Assembly: GCA_021018995.1 (NCBI GenBank)
Contig: JAJIZI010000022.1
Location: 1 to 64,000, forward strand
Direction of reading: 5' to 3'
DNA from: Chloranthus sessilifolius
Lineage: Eukaryota; Streptophyta; Magnoliopsida; Chloranthales; Chloranthaceae
Length of the DNA stretch: 64,000 bases
Numbering within the stretch: position 1 is the stretch's first letter; each line of letters begins with the position of its first letter. Position numbers and translations under genes: made by a program. This document shows, in pieces, positions 1 through 10,077 of the stretch. The notes beneath the pieces are model-generated. The model ran no database searches. It was given only the letters and a program-made list of their open reading frames with translations, and had not been told where the DNA came from.

Positions 1-622
1 TGGTCAATTAGGAGCAACCAAAGACCGTGACCGAGCATCCGTAGTTTCCTTGGATTAGCGGGTTACTATCGACATTTGTTGAGGATTTTCAAAATATCGG
101 GACCACTCACGAGGCTTACGGAAAGGCGCAAGGTTTGAATGAGTGAGGCATGCGAGAAGAGTTTTCAAGAACTCAAGAAGAGACTCACTTGACTCCGGTA
201 CTTAGCGATTCCTTGAGCGATGGAGGGTTCGCGATTATCTGACGATGCTTCATTATAGTGGTTTGGGCTGCGTGCTTAATCAACACAAAAAGGTGATAGC
301 GTATGGATCGAGACAGTTGAAAGAGCATGAGAAGAATTATCCGACACATGACCTGGAATTAGCAGTGGTCATTTTTGCACTGAAGATTTGGAGAAATTAC
401 TTGTACGGTGAGACCTTTGAGAACTTCACCGATCATAAAAGCCTCAGATATTTGTTTACACAGAAAGATCTAAACATGAGGCAACACAGATGGATGGAGT
501 TCCTCAAGGACTATGACTGTTCTATACAGTACCATCCAGGCAAGGCAAATGTAGTAGCCGATGCCTTGAGTCAGAAGGGTTCATATCAATTGGCTAGGTT
601 GATTTTGGGCAGGCACAGATAG
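1..622 (+). pseudogene. Chromovirus A RT connection and RNase H, broken
   Basis: The window opens inside pol. The first 200 bases match the RT thumb/connection of the complete copy at 38100-38300 (SFLGL, then GPLTRLT-like wording) with several frame breaks. From 245 an open frame gives RNase [14 protein letters not shown] with the catalytic Glu, FTDHKSL with a catalytic Asp, and VADALS with the last Asp. The first catalytic Asp lies in the damaged stretch just before 245. In the intact family this enzyme removes RNA from the RNA:DNA hybrid during reverse transcription. Stops and frameshifts make it non-functional. Confidence 0.85.
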
Positions 623-2132
623 AAGTTGTTTGAGGACCTGGCAGTGTATGATGCGAATACTGAGTCGAAAGCTACAGGAGCCTACTTGACTAATATATCA
701 GTGAGACCGGTGATATTTGAGCATATCCACGAGCTACGGATGAAAGACTTAGCTAACCAAGATTCGTTAAGATGTAACTAAAGGCATCGGATCAGTTCTC
801 GGTCAAGGTGGATGGTTCCTTATTGTTCAAGGGGCGGCTTTGCATTCTAGACAATGCCGACTCTGACGAACTATCCTTGATGAGGCTCACAAGTCAAGAT
901 ATGCTATCCACCCGGGAAGCATGAAAATGTATCAAGATCTGAAAAAGAATTACTGGTGGAGAGGCTTGAAACAAGATGTGGCAAAGTACGTGTCGCGGTG
1001 TTTGACATGTCAGCAAGTCAAGATCGATCATAGACACCCCGCAGGTTTATTGCAGCCTCTACCTATACTAGAGTGGAAGTGGGAATCGATCTCTATGGAC
1101 TTCATCGTTGGGCTGCCACGTACTACAAAGAGGTACAATGCCATTTGGGTAGTAGTCGATCGATTGACCAAGTCAGCACACTTCTTGCCATACAACACGA
1201 TGTACACGGCAGGAAGACTTGCAGATCTATACATGAAGGAGATCGTCCGTTTGCATGGGATTCCGAGTAGCATTGTTCTGACCGTGACCCATTATATACA
1301 TCGAAGTTTTGGAAGAAATTTTAAGGAATGGGAACATGATTAGATTTTAGTTCAGCATTTCATCCCCAGACCGATGGGCAGACAGAGAGGGTCAATCAGA
1401 TCATCGAGGACATGCTTAGGGCGTGTATGTTAGAACTGCAAGGATCATGGGATCAGCACCTGCCGTTGATTGAGTTTGCATATAACAACAGTTTTCAGAC
1501 GAGCATTGGGATGGCACCGTATGAAGCTCTTTATGGACGGCGATGTAGATCGCCCATCAATTGGGAGAAGCGGTGAGAAATTCATTTTGGGACCGAGATA
1601 CTTGAAGATAATGCCACCTATGTTGGATGATAAGGGCCAAACTCAAGCGGCTCGGAAGCGAGCAAAAAGCTACGCTGATATCAAGCGGACGAGTGTAGAC
1701 TATAAGGTGGGCGAACATGTATTTGTAAAAGTGTCACCAATGAAGGGGGTAATGAGATTTGGAAAGAGAGGGAAGCTAAGTCCCCGCTATCTTGGACCAT
1801 TTGAGGTTCTGGGTCGAGTAGGGGAAGTTACTTACCGCATTAGATTGCCACCATTATTTGATCAGGTACACAATGTGTTCCACGTATCGATGCTCAAGAA
1901 ATATCTTAATGGCCCTGATCACGTGTTGAGCGGCCAATCATTTGAGATGCATGAGGATATGACCATGATCGAAGAGCCGGTGGAGATTTTGGATCGAAAG
2001 GAATAGGTGTTGCGGACAAAAGTGATTCTGTTAGTGCTTGTTCGATGGAAGAATCATCCGGTCGAAGAAGCTACGTGGGAACGAGAGGCCGACGTGACAG
2101 AACAGTATCCAAACTTGTTTGCGATAGCTTGA
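623..2132 (+). pseudogene. Chromovirus A integrase with C-terminal chromodomain, broken
   Basis: A tether (623-880) leads into the HHCC zinc domain (about 880-1030, ending CLTCQQVK). The DDE core follows: the first Asp is in SMDFIVGLP near 1095, the second lies in a mutated stretch near 1280, and the Glu is in [10 protein letters not shown] near 1390. The GPF/Y module (LSPRYLGPFEVLGR) is near 1780-1830, and a chromodomain-like tail (VRWKNHPVEEATWE) runs to about 2132. Integrase inserts the cDNA; the chromodomain usually directs it to marked chromatin. Frame changes occur near 1345 and 1560, with an in-frame stop after ILDRKE at about 2006. The wording is close to C and F, which are later relatives. 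Confidence 0.88.
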
Positions 2133-2863
2133 GAGTCAAAATTGTATCACCGCAAGCATGTTTGCAGAGTCAAACCATATGTTGTTATCCAATGTCGATC
2201 TTTTGATCAATTTATCCAATAGAAACGATTTTTAATCCGCATAGTGTTCCTAATGCGATGTTGAATGCGTAGTCGAGATCCATCATAGCCACGAAATGGC
2301 TGTGAAGACATATTTCACAAGACCAGTGACCATCTGGTCATGTTTTACCAAGGAACCAAAAGAGACATAAAAATAACAAAAATTTGAAAATCTGATCAAA
2401 ACCGATTAATCAATTTTGGTCGATTAGTCGACTGGCATACACCAGTGAGTGGATATTGAATGGAGATACAGGAAATTAATAAAACGAAATTTCAATTAAT
2501 CGATTCGGGTTTCGATTAATCGATTTTGGATTTCGATTAATCGATATTGGAAATTCGATTAATCGAGTGACTTGAGAATTTTAGGAAAATTTGAAGAACT
2601 TTACGATTTCGATTAATCGAAGTGAAATTCAATTAATCAATTTTGGGATTTCGATTAATCGACTTAGAGATTCGATTAATCAATTGGCATGCACTGTGAG
2701 CTGGAAAAGTTGGAGTTGAAAGTGACCACGATTTTGATTAATCAAAATGAATTCGATTAATCGATTTTGAGTTTTGATTAATCGATTATTCGATTTAGCG
2801 CGGCTAGACTAAAATTTTAAAACTCGATTATTCGATTTTCGAAATCGATTAATCAAATCGGGC
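2133..2863 (+). repeat. Palindrome array (TCGATTAATCGA type) upstream of the aORF of A
   Basis: After the end of pol there is about 260 bp without visible structure, then a dense array from about 2395 to 2860. It holds about 13 copies of ATTAATC, mostly inside TCGATTAATCGA or TTGATTAATCAA, spaced 20-40 bp apart with T-rich linkers. The same motif forms an array in this element's own LTR (about 19595-20015). The array stops directly before a TATA box, so it sits where upstream promoter elements would. It does not code for protein in any consistent frame. Confidence 0.85.
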
Positions 2864-3104
2864 CTATATATATAAATCGAAGGGGGATTTCTCCCCATTT
2901 GAAAATTTGGGGTTTTTTTTGTTCTTGCGCGCCTTTCCTTCTTCCTCGTCGAGCGACTGTGCACCTAGGGTTTCTTGGAGTTTCAAATCGATTTCGAATC
3001 AAAATCGCTTGCGTTCGGATCGAATACCTAAGGTAAAACCCTAGATTTCGACTTTCTTTCCATTTCACACTATAAACCCTAGTTCTTGTTAATTTGTTAT
3101 CGAG
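2864..3104 (+). promoter_or_regulatory. Internal promoter and leader of the aORF of A
   Basis: A strong TATA stretch (CTATATATATAAA, 2864-2875) follows the palindrome array and lies about 230 bp before the ATG at 3105. The leader is pyrimidine-rich and carries plant telo-boxes AAACCCTAG at 3036-3044 and 3074-3082, plus an inverted one near 2965-2973. Telo-boxes are typical of promoters and leaders of well-expressed plant genes. An AAG|GTAAAA at 3030-3037 could be a splice donor. The reading as an independent promoter is inference; no transcript data are available here. Confidence 0.6.
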
Positions 3105-3991
3105 ATGCCGCCTCGAACCCGCTTAACCTCGAATAAAGCGGCTTCGAAGCTCCTAGTCCGGCGTAAGAACACCACACCGCCACCACCAACACCATCGCCC
3201 GTAAGAACCCCATCACCGTCGTCATCGGATACCACATTCGGTTCGACAAGCGGGTTTTCGCGCGAAGCTTCACCGCACCACCCATCAATGTACTCCAACC
3301 AAATGAATGGTGGGCGGCTAAGACCTTTGAGAACGAGTACATTATTGATGAAAACTTGTTTACCGACCCCAACGTCGAAGGCGAGACCAAATGGGCTAGG
3401 AACTATTTGGTCAAAGCGGGCCTTGGCAATCTTTTAAAGCCACTCCACGGGTGCTATTACCCTAGGCTCGTACGCCTATTTTACCAGGGCTTGGAGGATG
3501 GCCCTATCGATGACATGGTTACGACCAAGATCGAGGGTCGTGACTATACCTTCACCCGTCGCCATGTTCACGAAGCCCTAGAATGCTATTTGGACTTCGT
3601 GCCCGAGACCACCCTCTTCCCACCATTTGCGAAAGAGGCGAGATTTGAAGAGATTATGACTCGGATGACCAATGGGAAGAAGGGGTCCGGATCGTCCATT
3701 CGGAGGGTCGATCTATCCCAATATATGTGGATGCTTGATTCGATAATCAACTGCAACCTCTACCCGATGCGTCACGATACCGAGAGGGTGGAGTTGGTCC
3801 AACAGGCCTTGTACGCGGCATTCTGCGGCCGTTGGTTCGACGCCATCATGATTGTGTTGAAGGAGATGAGGTATATCAAAGGAAAATTGATGAAGGGCAA
3901 TCTGAGACCCAAGGAGAAAATGTTGTATGCTTGACTCATTTCGAGCATGCTAGAGTGCTACTCAGACGCTCCAGGGTACGCCATCTCGCCC
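3105..3991 (+). pseudogene. aORF of chromovirus A, 5' part (interrupted)
   Basis: The ATG at 3105 starts a basic, proline/serine-rich N-terminus (MPPRTRLTSNKAASK). Around 3295 the frame shifts and a folded-looking domain continues to 3934: EWWAAKTFENEYIIDENLF, then WARNYLVKAGL, YPRLVRLFYQGLEDG, and further on QYMWMLDSIINCNLYPMRH and CGRWFDAIMIVLKEM. The same blocks occur in C (41169-42503) and, more distantly, in the Athila-like element (7785-10077). The wording resembles the 'putative plant transposon protein' family (PF20167-like, from memory), of unknown function. A stop at 3932-3934 and the Athila insertion at 3992 break it; the gene resumes at 18118. It sits downstream of pol, in the env-like position, but I see no signal peptide or membrane segment. 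Confidence 0.75.
3987..3991. repeat. Target-site duplication of the Athila-like element, left copy (CGCCC)
   Basis: CGCCC directly precedes the left LTR and is repeated exactly at 18118-18122 after the right LTR. A 5-bp duplication is normal for Ty3/gypsy integration and fixes both element ends. Confidence 0.95.
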
Positions 3992-5857
3992 TGTTGTCGC
4001 TCCACATGTGCCTTTTTTATGTGTATTTTGAGAACGAATTAATGAATAATAAGTTACATAATTTTAAATTATGAAAGAGATATCAGCACATTGAGGGCTA
4101 ACAATAGCCTGCAAGATCAGGGCCAATTGTAGTAAGTTTTAAAAGTGAGTATATTAAAGATCGTCCACAGAGAATTAGTCTGAAAAATGAGATAGACCTC
4201 CAGATCTGTGCTACCAGATCTGGCTCTATAATTATCTAGAAAGCAGATAAAAAGAGAGTGTTGGGTTTTTGTCACGTTTAACTAAAAGCAAATAAAGAAA
4301 AGAATTATCTAACTGATCCAGATTCAAGTTGGGGAAGTGATTAAAATAAATCAAATGGAGAAATAATAACTTTCTGTGATTTCGCCTTTGAATTTTAATG
4401 GAGAATATGCAACTAAATAGAGTTGATTCAATCTTCATCATCCGCTACCAAAGACAGATGTAAGAGAAATAAATAATTAAGGAAGGGGTTTAGACTTATG
4501 GTTATGATCATCCACTTAAATGGTCACGGATCATCCAATAGTTGTTGACCTATCCTCAATTCGAGAACATGAACATCACCGCAAGTGTCACGTAACTAGG
4601 TTACCAACGCTAATTCGTACAGGGGTAATGAATCAAGGGAAATTGCATGCAAAGTAGTGCATCTAAAGGAGTCTAATGCACTAAGGTGATCAATAAGAAC
4701 CCTTGACATGAATCCAATGGAGAAAACACAGTTTACAGCAACCTTTTAAATTCAATCTTACAATTACAGAGCACGGCTTTAGAAAGCCCTTACAATTACA
4801 GAGCACGGCTTTAGAAAGCCCTCAGACTAGCAGTCTTGAATCCGATCTCTTTGGCGTTACAAAAGCACTCTCAGCAATTCTCAAAAAGCAAAAGAGAGGA
4901 AGAAATTACAAGGGGTACAGATAGACTATCTGACCGGAAGGAGGGAAATAGAAATGAAAACTCAAAATCTGGATGCCTCAATTGGGCAAATGTCTTCTCA
5001 ATTTATAGCTTTCCCTCTATCCTGCACAAGGCTGAATTGACCAATCAGAAGTGCTCAGATCTGTATTGCCCAATGGCTGTTGAGCACGGGGATCCAGATC
5101 TGTTCTGGCCAATGAAAATGCTCTGATCTGGTTCAGCCAATCAGGCGTTAGAAGCATCAATTCTGTTATGGGAATTCAAAAGTTTGTTTGAGCTTCTAGA
5201 AGTTCCCGCCAAGTGATTTCATCTTTGGGTTTTCACGTGGGGCGGAATATGCCTTTGGTTTGTGCTTGGAATCTTCCGGAATGTCTCTGGGCTTTTAATT
5301 ACATTGGGGCGCGTGCAGAGTTTACTGAAATGCCCTTCAAAGTGGCTGTAAATCCCCAGTATGCCATTTCGCAGAGGTTAAGGGTCTTTTCGCAAAGTAG
5401 GTTGGCTCCAGAAGTTCTTTTCGCAAAGCAGAAGTTCTTTTCGCAAAGCAGAAGTTCTTTTCGCAAAGCACTTCTCTTCTTTTCGCAGAGGTAAATCTTC
5501 TATTCGAGGAGTGTTTTCTTCTTTTCGCAAAGTTCAAAGTTCTTTGCGAATAGTAGATGTTCTTTGCGAATTGAACTTTTAGCTTCCATTCTTCTTTGCG
5601 AATGGATCCTTCTTCTTCTTTAGGTCTTTTCTTGCTCTTTTAGGACCTTTTTAGCCATTGCTGAGGCTATTTCTTCACTCCCTCTTTGAGCTTGACATGC
5701 GTTGTCAGCTTTTTGATCATTTTAGGATGGTTTTCGGATTTGGACCTGTCTTTTTGGTTAGCTGCAATATGAACACTAAAGCACTTATTTAGTCCTCTCA
5801 AGGGCCTTTCAAGGCTCATGTTTAGGGGTGAAAAATGGTATTTTTCACTACTTATCA
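3992..5857 (-). repeat. 3' LTR of the Athila-like element
   Basis: This 1,866-bp LTR reads TG...CA and matches 16231-18117. A TATA-like GCTATAAATT lies on the minus strand near 5001-5007. A tract of TTCGCAAAG / CTTTGCGAA repeats occupies about 5385-5580. Between 4385 and 4610 it differs from its partner almost only at CAG/CTG triplets (see findings). A 35-bp direct duplication (ACAATTACAGAGCACGGCTT...) is at about 4758-4822. Confidence 0.93.
5385..5600. repeat. TTCGCAAAG / CTTTGCGAA motif array in the left LTR
   Basis: Tandem copies of a 19-bp unit built on TTCTTTTCGCAAAGCAGAA are followed by inverted forms (CTTTGCGAATAG, CTTTGCGAATTG). On the minus strand the array lies upstream of the LTR TATA. 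The right LTR has the same array (17625-17845) with a slightly different number and wording of units. Related TATTCGAAAAG motifs precede this element's aORF at about 10400-10690. Confidence 0.8.
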
Positions 5858-5870
5858 CACCCCCAAACCT
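5858..5870 (-). other. Polypurine tract of the Athila-like element
   Basis: Read on the minus strand, GGTTTGGGGGTG directly precedes the 3' LTR start TGATAAGTAG. A purine-rich tract there primes plus-strand cDNA synthesis. A very similar sequence occurs at the equivalent place in element E (28861-28877). Confidence 0.85.
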
Positions 5871-7784
5871 AAGCTTTGCTAGTCCCTGAGCAAAGAAACA
5901 TAAAAAACAAAGTAAAGAGCCACTTTTGTAGGAAGCACAGGTGCATTTAGCATATGCAACAAGCCTTTTAAACCCCTAGGTGATCCCTAGAGGAGGAGTG
6001 AAGTCTCCTGAGGGTTTTCAGTGAAGGTACCCACAAACTTCTCCATGAAACAGTTAATATCAGTGCAATATTATCAAATGAGCAATCAAGGAGCAGGGTT
6101 AGTTACTCTTGAATCAATGATGAAACAGAAAATTTGATTATTGTTTGCACAGGAATTTAAACATTTATAAACCTCATGAATGTTTCAATATTTCCAATCT
6201 GTGAACAGTCATAGAAAATCATACAAATGTGCCAGCAGTAAGCTCATCCTATGGATAAAAATTAGGTTATAAGTCATACTTAAGGTGCTCAAGTTCCAAC
6301 CCAAACACTCACCAGGGTATACTCTCATGTGTTTTTGTTGAGGGGTTCATTTTCACTCAAGCTCAAGAGCGATTACATCTCCCAAATGGATCTGTAAGCA
6401 TGAGCATAGGCATGATTCTTAGGCAATGGCATCATTGACATCTCCTCACCATAGATTGGGTCACTTCTCATCTCCACATGACAGCTCACTCAACTTTGGA
6501 TCACAAGGGCTTTTAATCTAGGTTTGTTTGTATGGCTTATGGAGTGAAGTTTCAAGGAAAGGCAATTTGATCAGAGGTTTGAATTTGAGAACTCAGGAAG
6601 TGCGGAGATGGTTCATGACTCCACCTTTTGAGTTTAGCTTCTTTCTTCTTCTTTTCAGATTCACATTCACTGATCAGTTCTTTCTTTGATCTTGCATTTT
6701 TCAACGAAGGTCCCTTTTTTTTTTTTTTTGCCTTTCGCTGCAACTTTTCACATTGTTTGTCTTTTCTTTTCTCACCACCATATTGCCTGTTTTTGAGGTA
6801 TTTTCTCTTCATTTTCTTGATGTTGCCCAAATGGTCCATCTTTAGTTCTTTCTCCTTTACCTCCCAATTCTCGAGTGAGGGAAGGCTGAATTAGTTCCAT
6901 AGGTTCAGTGCAAGTACTTTTGGGTATTTTTGATGAAGAATTGTAGGATTTACTCAAATGGGGTACAAACAGGGGCGATTTTTCTTGGTTGGTTACTGTT
7001 AGGTTCAAGTCATCCAAAGAAGGCCTTGATCTTTTCCTCGGTTTCATGAGTGTCACATTACTTGTTTTAATTTGGAGTTTCCTAACTTCTAGTGGATCTA
7101 ATGCCTCAATCCTTTGAATCGGAAAAAATTGCCTCATCACTCTTCAACAGAGATGGAAAATATATGGGCTCGATTCTCACCTTATGGTTTTTCCTTGAGC
7201 TTTTAAGTATATCTTTACCTTTTTCTCTTCCTTTTGACTTACTATGTGCTGATACCAGTATGTTTTTATGGTGTAATTATCATGGAAATGTAGAATATCG
7301 CAAGGTTTAGAATGTCTAAATTCTTGCAAAGAAAATTTTAAAATTTCCACATTGTCATGATTCTTAAGTAAAATAATTCATTTCCGACATTACTTAGGTG
7401 ATTCTCATTGTCCTTAGGTTAACTATTCCTTGGCAGACCTGCCACACCCCCAAACCTACGAGGAGCAGTGTCCTCACTGGTTCAAAGGTGGTGGCATAGT
7501 CACAGTTATTAGGGGAAAACAGCAGAAAAAATAATAGCATGGAGAATTGCAGAAAGCAAATTGTATGAACCAGAAATTTTACAGAAAAAATAAAAGAAAA
7601 GAGGGGGGAAAGGGAGTAAGGGTGAGGGTTTATTTTTGTTTGTTTCAAGTAGGGAGCACATAATGAAAAAATTGCAAAATAATGTAAAAAACAATTAAGA
7701 GAAAATGGAATAAGAAAGAAAACAAATGGCAAAATTGAACGAAAGATTTATACATTGTATTTGAGACACAGTAGATGCAGACTT
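5871..7784 (-). other. 3' region of the Athila-like element with a basic reading frame
   Basis: About 1.9 kb lies between the aORF end and the polypurine tract. Two overlapping minus-strand frames (7140-6772 and 6839-6552) form one broken lysine-rich segment of about 190 codons (KKKKKGPSLKN, SECESEKKKKE). I recognise no family, and it may be chance coding in purine-rich DNA. A second polypurine-like copy (GGTTTGGGGGTGTGGCAGG on the minus strand) is at 7441-7461. The stretch 7500-7735 is homopurine-rich on + and gives only low-complexity hydrophobic frames. Nothing else is recognised; 5871-6550 shows no gene. Confidence 0.5.
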
Positions 7785-10077
7785 TTAATAACTAGGATCA
7801 AAGTCAGTATCATAGATGGGTTCTATGGGCTCGGAACTAGAGTCACTGTCAGAATCCGAACTAGAATCAGTGTTGGAATCAGAACTGGATTTTGGTTTCT
7901 CAGGAATGGAGTTCTGGAGTTCAGTGTACTCTTCTGACTTGATCTTTCTGGTGAGGCCAAGGTGTTTGGTCATGGTGGTTTTCTTCCGTTCTTGAGCTAA
8001 TCGAGCTTGGAGCATAGCTACCTTGTCTTGTGCTCACTTTGACCAATTGGAATGTTCGTCCCACCGGATCCCTCATCTTCTCTCTCAAATTGCATGAAAT
8101 GCTCTAATTTTTGATTTTGGCCTCATAAGGGGTTGGATGTAGGCCTCCAAATCAGCCCCTTCGCACATCCCTACGGATGTGAGGATTTTCTATCATGGCC
8201 TGGAGAGGGTGGCATATCTAGGGAGGGATGGAGTGGTAGGGGACTAAAGGGGTCCATTTGGGGAGGGGGGTTAAGAGAGGTCATTTGAATGGCTAAATCG
8301 AAAACAGGGGTGGTGAAGGGTCTGCTTTGGGTAGCTGTGAGGCAAAATGGAGAGCAGGGTAATGGGGGTAGGTGGTAATGGGGGATTAACGATTTGGATG
8401 AGCTCAAATGTGATCGATTGTCGCATTTGTTTGGAGCTGGGCTTGGATATTTTGGAGGTAGGTGAGGATCTGGGTGTAGGGGGGAGGAGGAGGGATAGGG
8501 GTAGGATCTAGCTCCATGGGGTCAAATAGGGGTGAATACGACTCTGTGGGGAAAGGTTGGGGTTGAGGTCCTGGGATACCTCAGTGTATGTCTTTGAAGG
8601 GTGTGGGAATGTGAGGAGCTTTGGGCGGAGGGGTGGAAGGGGATGGAGCAAGGATTGGGGTGGCTAATTCCTCTAGGACCGGGTTATTGTTGGGGGAGAT
8701 GGGTGGTGTTGGGATAGTAGGGGTGGTTGGTGTGGTAGGGGTGTCCAAAATAGGGATGATGGAAGGTGTGGATGATGAACCACCGGGATGGGGAGGTGTG
8801 GAGGAATAGGGAACCGTGCCATCTGTAGTCAGAGGAGGTGCACCAAGAGCTGGCTACCTCGGTTGTGGACTAAGTGCGACAAGTGGTGCAGCTAAAGAGC
8901 TGGTCACCACAAGGAGTTGGGCTTGTAAACTGGTAGGGGCTGGCAGAGGCTCAGGGGCTGGTTGTGGCTCCACAGCAATTTCCACTTCTGCAGCATGCCC
9001 ACCCCCACTTTCAGGGCTTGGTTCTCTGTCATGCTCGGAAGAACTAGCTCGCTCAAAGTGCTATGGGTTCAGAACAGGGGTGCCGAGCAGGGGCATGGGC
9101 TGGTTCTCCTACTTCCCTCATTCTTCTTAACATGGCCTGACTTGTGGTCCAGGCTTTCTTGCCAAAGTTGTGAGGAGTGAGTACCTCAAAGGGCTCTTCC
9201 CTATCAATGTCAAACTTGGCTCTTAAGAGGGCTGAAATTAGTCTTCCAAAGGGGAGGCCAGCAATTTTCTGTTCCTTCTTTACCTTGGCACTCACATCAG
9301 CCATTGCTTCCAGGATGAGCATGGGGGCATTGAAAAATTGCCCCTTAGAAAAGTGAAAGAGGGCTTCGAGGATAGGAGTTCGCCTCTCTTGGGTATGCCC
9401 AGTTACATAAAAGCTCCCTCGGAGTATGGAATCCATTAGCAGATATTGCGGGGGCAGATCTCTTCTCATTATTGATTGCCCAGAACTCACCATGCCTTGT
9501 GTCAAATGGGCAGCCATGTTTCTGAAAGAGGCGCGGGGTTGAATTGAAAAGGTATCCCCAGAGCATGCCCTATGTCCTCAGCTGTCACAGTTAGGTCACA
9601 GTTATCTATGAAAATGACTAAGGTTGGCACGTCTGCAACATCTTCAGTGACCTTTGTGAGGTTTTGATACCACAGTTTTATCATCCTTGGATAAGTTGTT
9701 TCTGGTAATGGGGTGAGGATAGTGCTGAGAGAAGCTTCCCTGAGGTAGCTTAGGGATGGTAGGCAATCAGGTTTGGAGGAGAAAAAAGTTTCATCCACCA
9801 ATAACTCAGGTATGAGCTTCTGGGCATCAATGAAGGGGTTAGGCAAAACTAAGTGAATGGGTAATGGGGGCAGCTCAGACTCAGGGCTTGAGGCAGCAGG
9901 GGTAGGCTCCTTATGGCGTATTTTCTTTCCTTTTTCAACCCTATCTGCCTTGTCCATTGAAAGCTTTCTCTTTGCAGACGTTTTTGCTTTGCCTTTGGCT
10001 TTTGGGGTCGATTTGGTTGCCTTCTTGACTGATGATTTGGGGAACATGGCAGCTAAGGATTTTTCAGTCTTTCCCAT
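7785..10077 (-). pseudogene. aORF of the Athila-like element (about 765 codons, broken)
   Basis: The ATG at 10077 (MGKTEKSLAAMFPKSS) is chosen because upstream codons in frame lack an ATG. A lysine-rich N-terminus is followed by the domain shared with A and C: YPRMIKLWYQNLT near 9670, and after a frame change near 9510, PPQYLLMDSILRGSFYVTGH and GQFFNAPMLILEAM. A long proline-rich stretch (about 9050-8400) leads to a coil-like segment (ILTYLQNIQAQLQ) and a serine/aspartate-rich acidic tail ending YDTDFDPSY at 7785. It lies downstream of integrase, in the env-like slot, but no membrane segment is visible. Frameshifts near 9510 and 9053 and scattered stops break it. Function unknown; a DNA-binding regulator is my inference. 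Confidence 0.7.

Noticed and set aside
1028-1273. Minus-strand frames inside integrase (also 39065-39286 and 57790-58011)
   Set aside because: Recurring antisense shadows of conserved integrase coding sequence; they recur only because pol is conserved.
2395-2860. Palindrome arrays as CRISPR-like repeat-spacer arrays
   Set aside because: Repeat units are short (10-12 bp), variable, irregularly spaced and lie in plant retrotransposons; there are no cas genes.
7394-7732. Hydrophobic minus-strand frame (MPFVFFLIPFSL...) as an envelope-like membrane protein
   Set aside because: It is a translation of A/G-rich low-complexity DNA on +, includes the polypurine-like motif, and lies outside the aORF; no signal peptide followed by a proper domain.
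8171-9180. Several plus-strand and other-frame open stretches across the G-rich region
   Set aside because: They are antisense shadows of the proline-rich part of the Athila aORF.
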